A stretch of 64,000 nucleotides of DNA. Source: Pelodera strongyloides. Lineage: Eukaryota; Nematoda; Chromadorea; Rhabditida; Rhabditidae. Location of the stretch: NCBI GenBank assembly GCA_036852015.1, contig JAANDG010000284.1, forward strand, positions 1 through 64,000, in the 5' to 3' direction. The notes below the pieces were generated by a model. That model was not told the DNA's origin. It searched no databases and was given only the letters and a program-made list of their open reading frames with translations. Every line of letters starts with the position of its first letter. Positions within the stretch are counted from its first letter, which is position 1. Below are positions 62,630-64,000 of the stretch, in pieces. A program made the translations under genes and the position numbers.

Positions 62630-63414
62630 CTAGCACACTTGCTTCTCCTCAGCTTGAACAACATTGAGGGCGACGTAAGTCATATCATACACACTGTCAA
62701 TGTATTGGGAGGGGATGTCGAACTTGGTGCGCATGGTACATCCCTGAAATATTTTTTCATAGATTATGAACAGTTGATAGGTCACAGCCGAGTCATGAGC
62801 GGCAACTTCAACCTTCACGACAAAAACTGTCGGAAACAATTACTGTTATTGGTCTTTAGCAGCTTCTAGCACTGACACTGTAGATACATGAATGCAGGAA
62901 ACGATTTTTAACGACATCGTGAAAAAGATCTCTGTGTCTATGCCATGCTGTTTCCTTAAAGTATAAAATTGAAATAGACAACATTACTCACATCCTTCAG
63001 CTTCCTGTTGCATGTGTGGTACACATAAAGGTAAGGTCTGATTGCGGTCATTTCCTTGTCGGATCCACTTAGATGGAAGTCACCGTTTCCATCAGACTTT
63101 CCCTCGGCGAGCTTATCATCGAACGTGACTGAAATCATCCTTGGTTTGTGAAAAAATAAGCCACCAGTAGACTCGCTTTCAAATTACTCGGTATACTGCA
63201 CTGAATATATGTGAACTACAGAAGTTGCTTATTTCTTCGATACGTGTAGTGGAAATAATGAGTATTGTATCTTACTTGAGTCATGCTCCATAAGTTCAAC
63301 TCGCACATCGGCCACCCTCTTCTTGTCGCAAATTGTTGTTCCCTTTACGGTGATATTTTGTACCCTGCAGTAAGCAACGGCAACGCAAATGGCAATGAGA
63401 ACAGCAGAGCGCAT
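62630..63414 (-). CDS. Transthyretin-like (TTL, PF01060-type) secreted protein
   Basis: A small secreted protein of the nematode-restricted TTL/ttr family; members act as extracellular carriers or bridging factors, but the ligand here is unknown. Three exons join exactly in phase: 63276-63414, 62992-63128 and 62630-62743, about 129 aa, the usual family length. The signal peptide is MRSAVLIAICVAVAYC. Family landmarks are QNITVKGTTICDKKRVADVR, the strand VELMEHDS, DGNGDFHLSGSDKE, PYLYVYHTCNRK and, at the end, DIPSQYI and TYVALNVV. The cysteine spacing (TTICDK, YHTCNRK, GCT and the terminal QVC) fits the family. Convergent with the C-type lectin. Confidence 0.94.
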
Positions 63415-64000
63415 GGTTTCTTAGAATATATCTGGAATTCAATAATTAATACAACATCATTTAGAAACATTTACTATTCAACAAGTACGAGAAGTGATTA
63501 ACCAACAAAGTAAAGTTCTGGTGAGTAGGTTCCACACAGGATGATAACCGAGTATTGAGTCGATAGTTGATAGGAATGATTTCACGCGCCGGGATTGCTT
63601 GTTTATATGAAGGTGCGAACCTTATCGAATTGAGAAAGGTTGAGAAATTTGAGACAACAATGGAAAAGAGAAAAATTGCAATTGATGTGCTCTCTCATGA
63701 TAGTAGTCTTGATAATAGTTTGACAGTTTTAGACAAAACAACATTGCATCGAAATGGTCAGTCTCTTTTTCAAAAGTGCAGTAGGATGGATAAAAATGGA
63801 GAATTTATATTAATAGGCCTAACCCATGTATTGATTTGTTTAGCGTTATTATTTAACATTTGGGTTGATTTTGAAAGAAAAGATCTTGAAATTACTCGGG
63901 AAAAAAAAGGATTCTTGTATTGATGTCTGATCGCTCGTTTTAGTCGCAATTAAGGTGAATATTAAACAGATGATGTGGGAAATTGATACCTTTATGGATC
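63415..64000. other. Upstream region of the TTL gene; no gene seen
   Basis: AT-rich sequence at the right edge. A 118-codon plus-strand open frame at 63567-63923 has a hydrophobic stretch but no recognised family or splice context, and I do not call it a gene. Confidence 0.45.

Noticed and set aside
1..64000. CRISPR array, phage or bacterial defence system
   Set aside because: Spliceosomal introns and nematode gene families run throughout; the only regular repeat array (1-910) has 165-bp units without unique spacers.

Overview
The window is eukaryotic and almost certainly nematode. Genes are split into many short exons with 40-2000 bp introns ending in TTTCAG-like acceptors. The gene set includes a transthyretin-like (TTL) secreted protein, a KNEFIRFamide (flp-8 type) neuropeptide precursor, a C-type lectin, PAN-domain matrix-type proteins and a rabconnectin-3 (DMXL/rbc-1) orthologue. 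Several genes start just behind a splice acceptor with no upstream coding exon, as expected for spliced-leader trans-splicing. A clade V (rhabditid/strongylid) worm is my inference; the species cannot be read from the sequence. Exon models were assembled by hand from splice signals, reading phase and family resemblance.

Layout. 1-910: tandem array of a 165-bp palindromic unit. 910-5078: gene-poor, with two tRNA-Arg(ACG) genes and repeat relics. 5079-5350: a palindromic MITE next to the 3' end of an organic-anion-transporter (OATP/SLCO) gene, 5373-12262, minus strand, whose introns include a third tRNA-Arg. 12.3-17.6 kb: mostly non-coding, with one weakly supported gene and a CT-rich microsatellite. 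17624-19632: unknown secreted Cys-containing protein. 20429-24319: complete flp-8-like gene whose five peptide copies are spread over four exons. 26995-50645: one 23.7-kb gene for rabconnectin-3 alpha, minus strand, from start codon to stop. 53765-60507: two tandem paralogous genes, each with a signal peptide, three PAN/Apple-like modules and a C-terminal thrombospondin-type-1-like motif; a tRNA-Gly(CCC) lies in an intron of the second. 61028-62282: secreted C-type lectin on the plus strand, divergent from the first PAN gene. 62630-63414: TTL gene, convergent with the lectin.

There is no operon-like functional system here; neighbours do unrelated jobs (membrane transport, neuropeptide signalling, V-ATPase/vesicle regulation, secreted matrix or surface proteins). 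No CRISPR, phage, viral or bacterial island was seen. The most unusual items are the PAN/TSP1 gene pair with a GC-AG intron and an intronic 160-bp duplication, the MITE-like satellite at the left edge, and the unassigned secreted protein.
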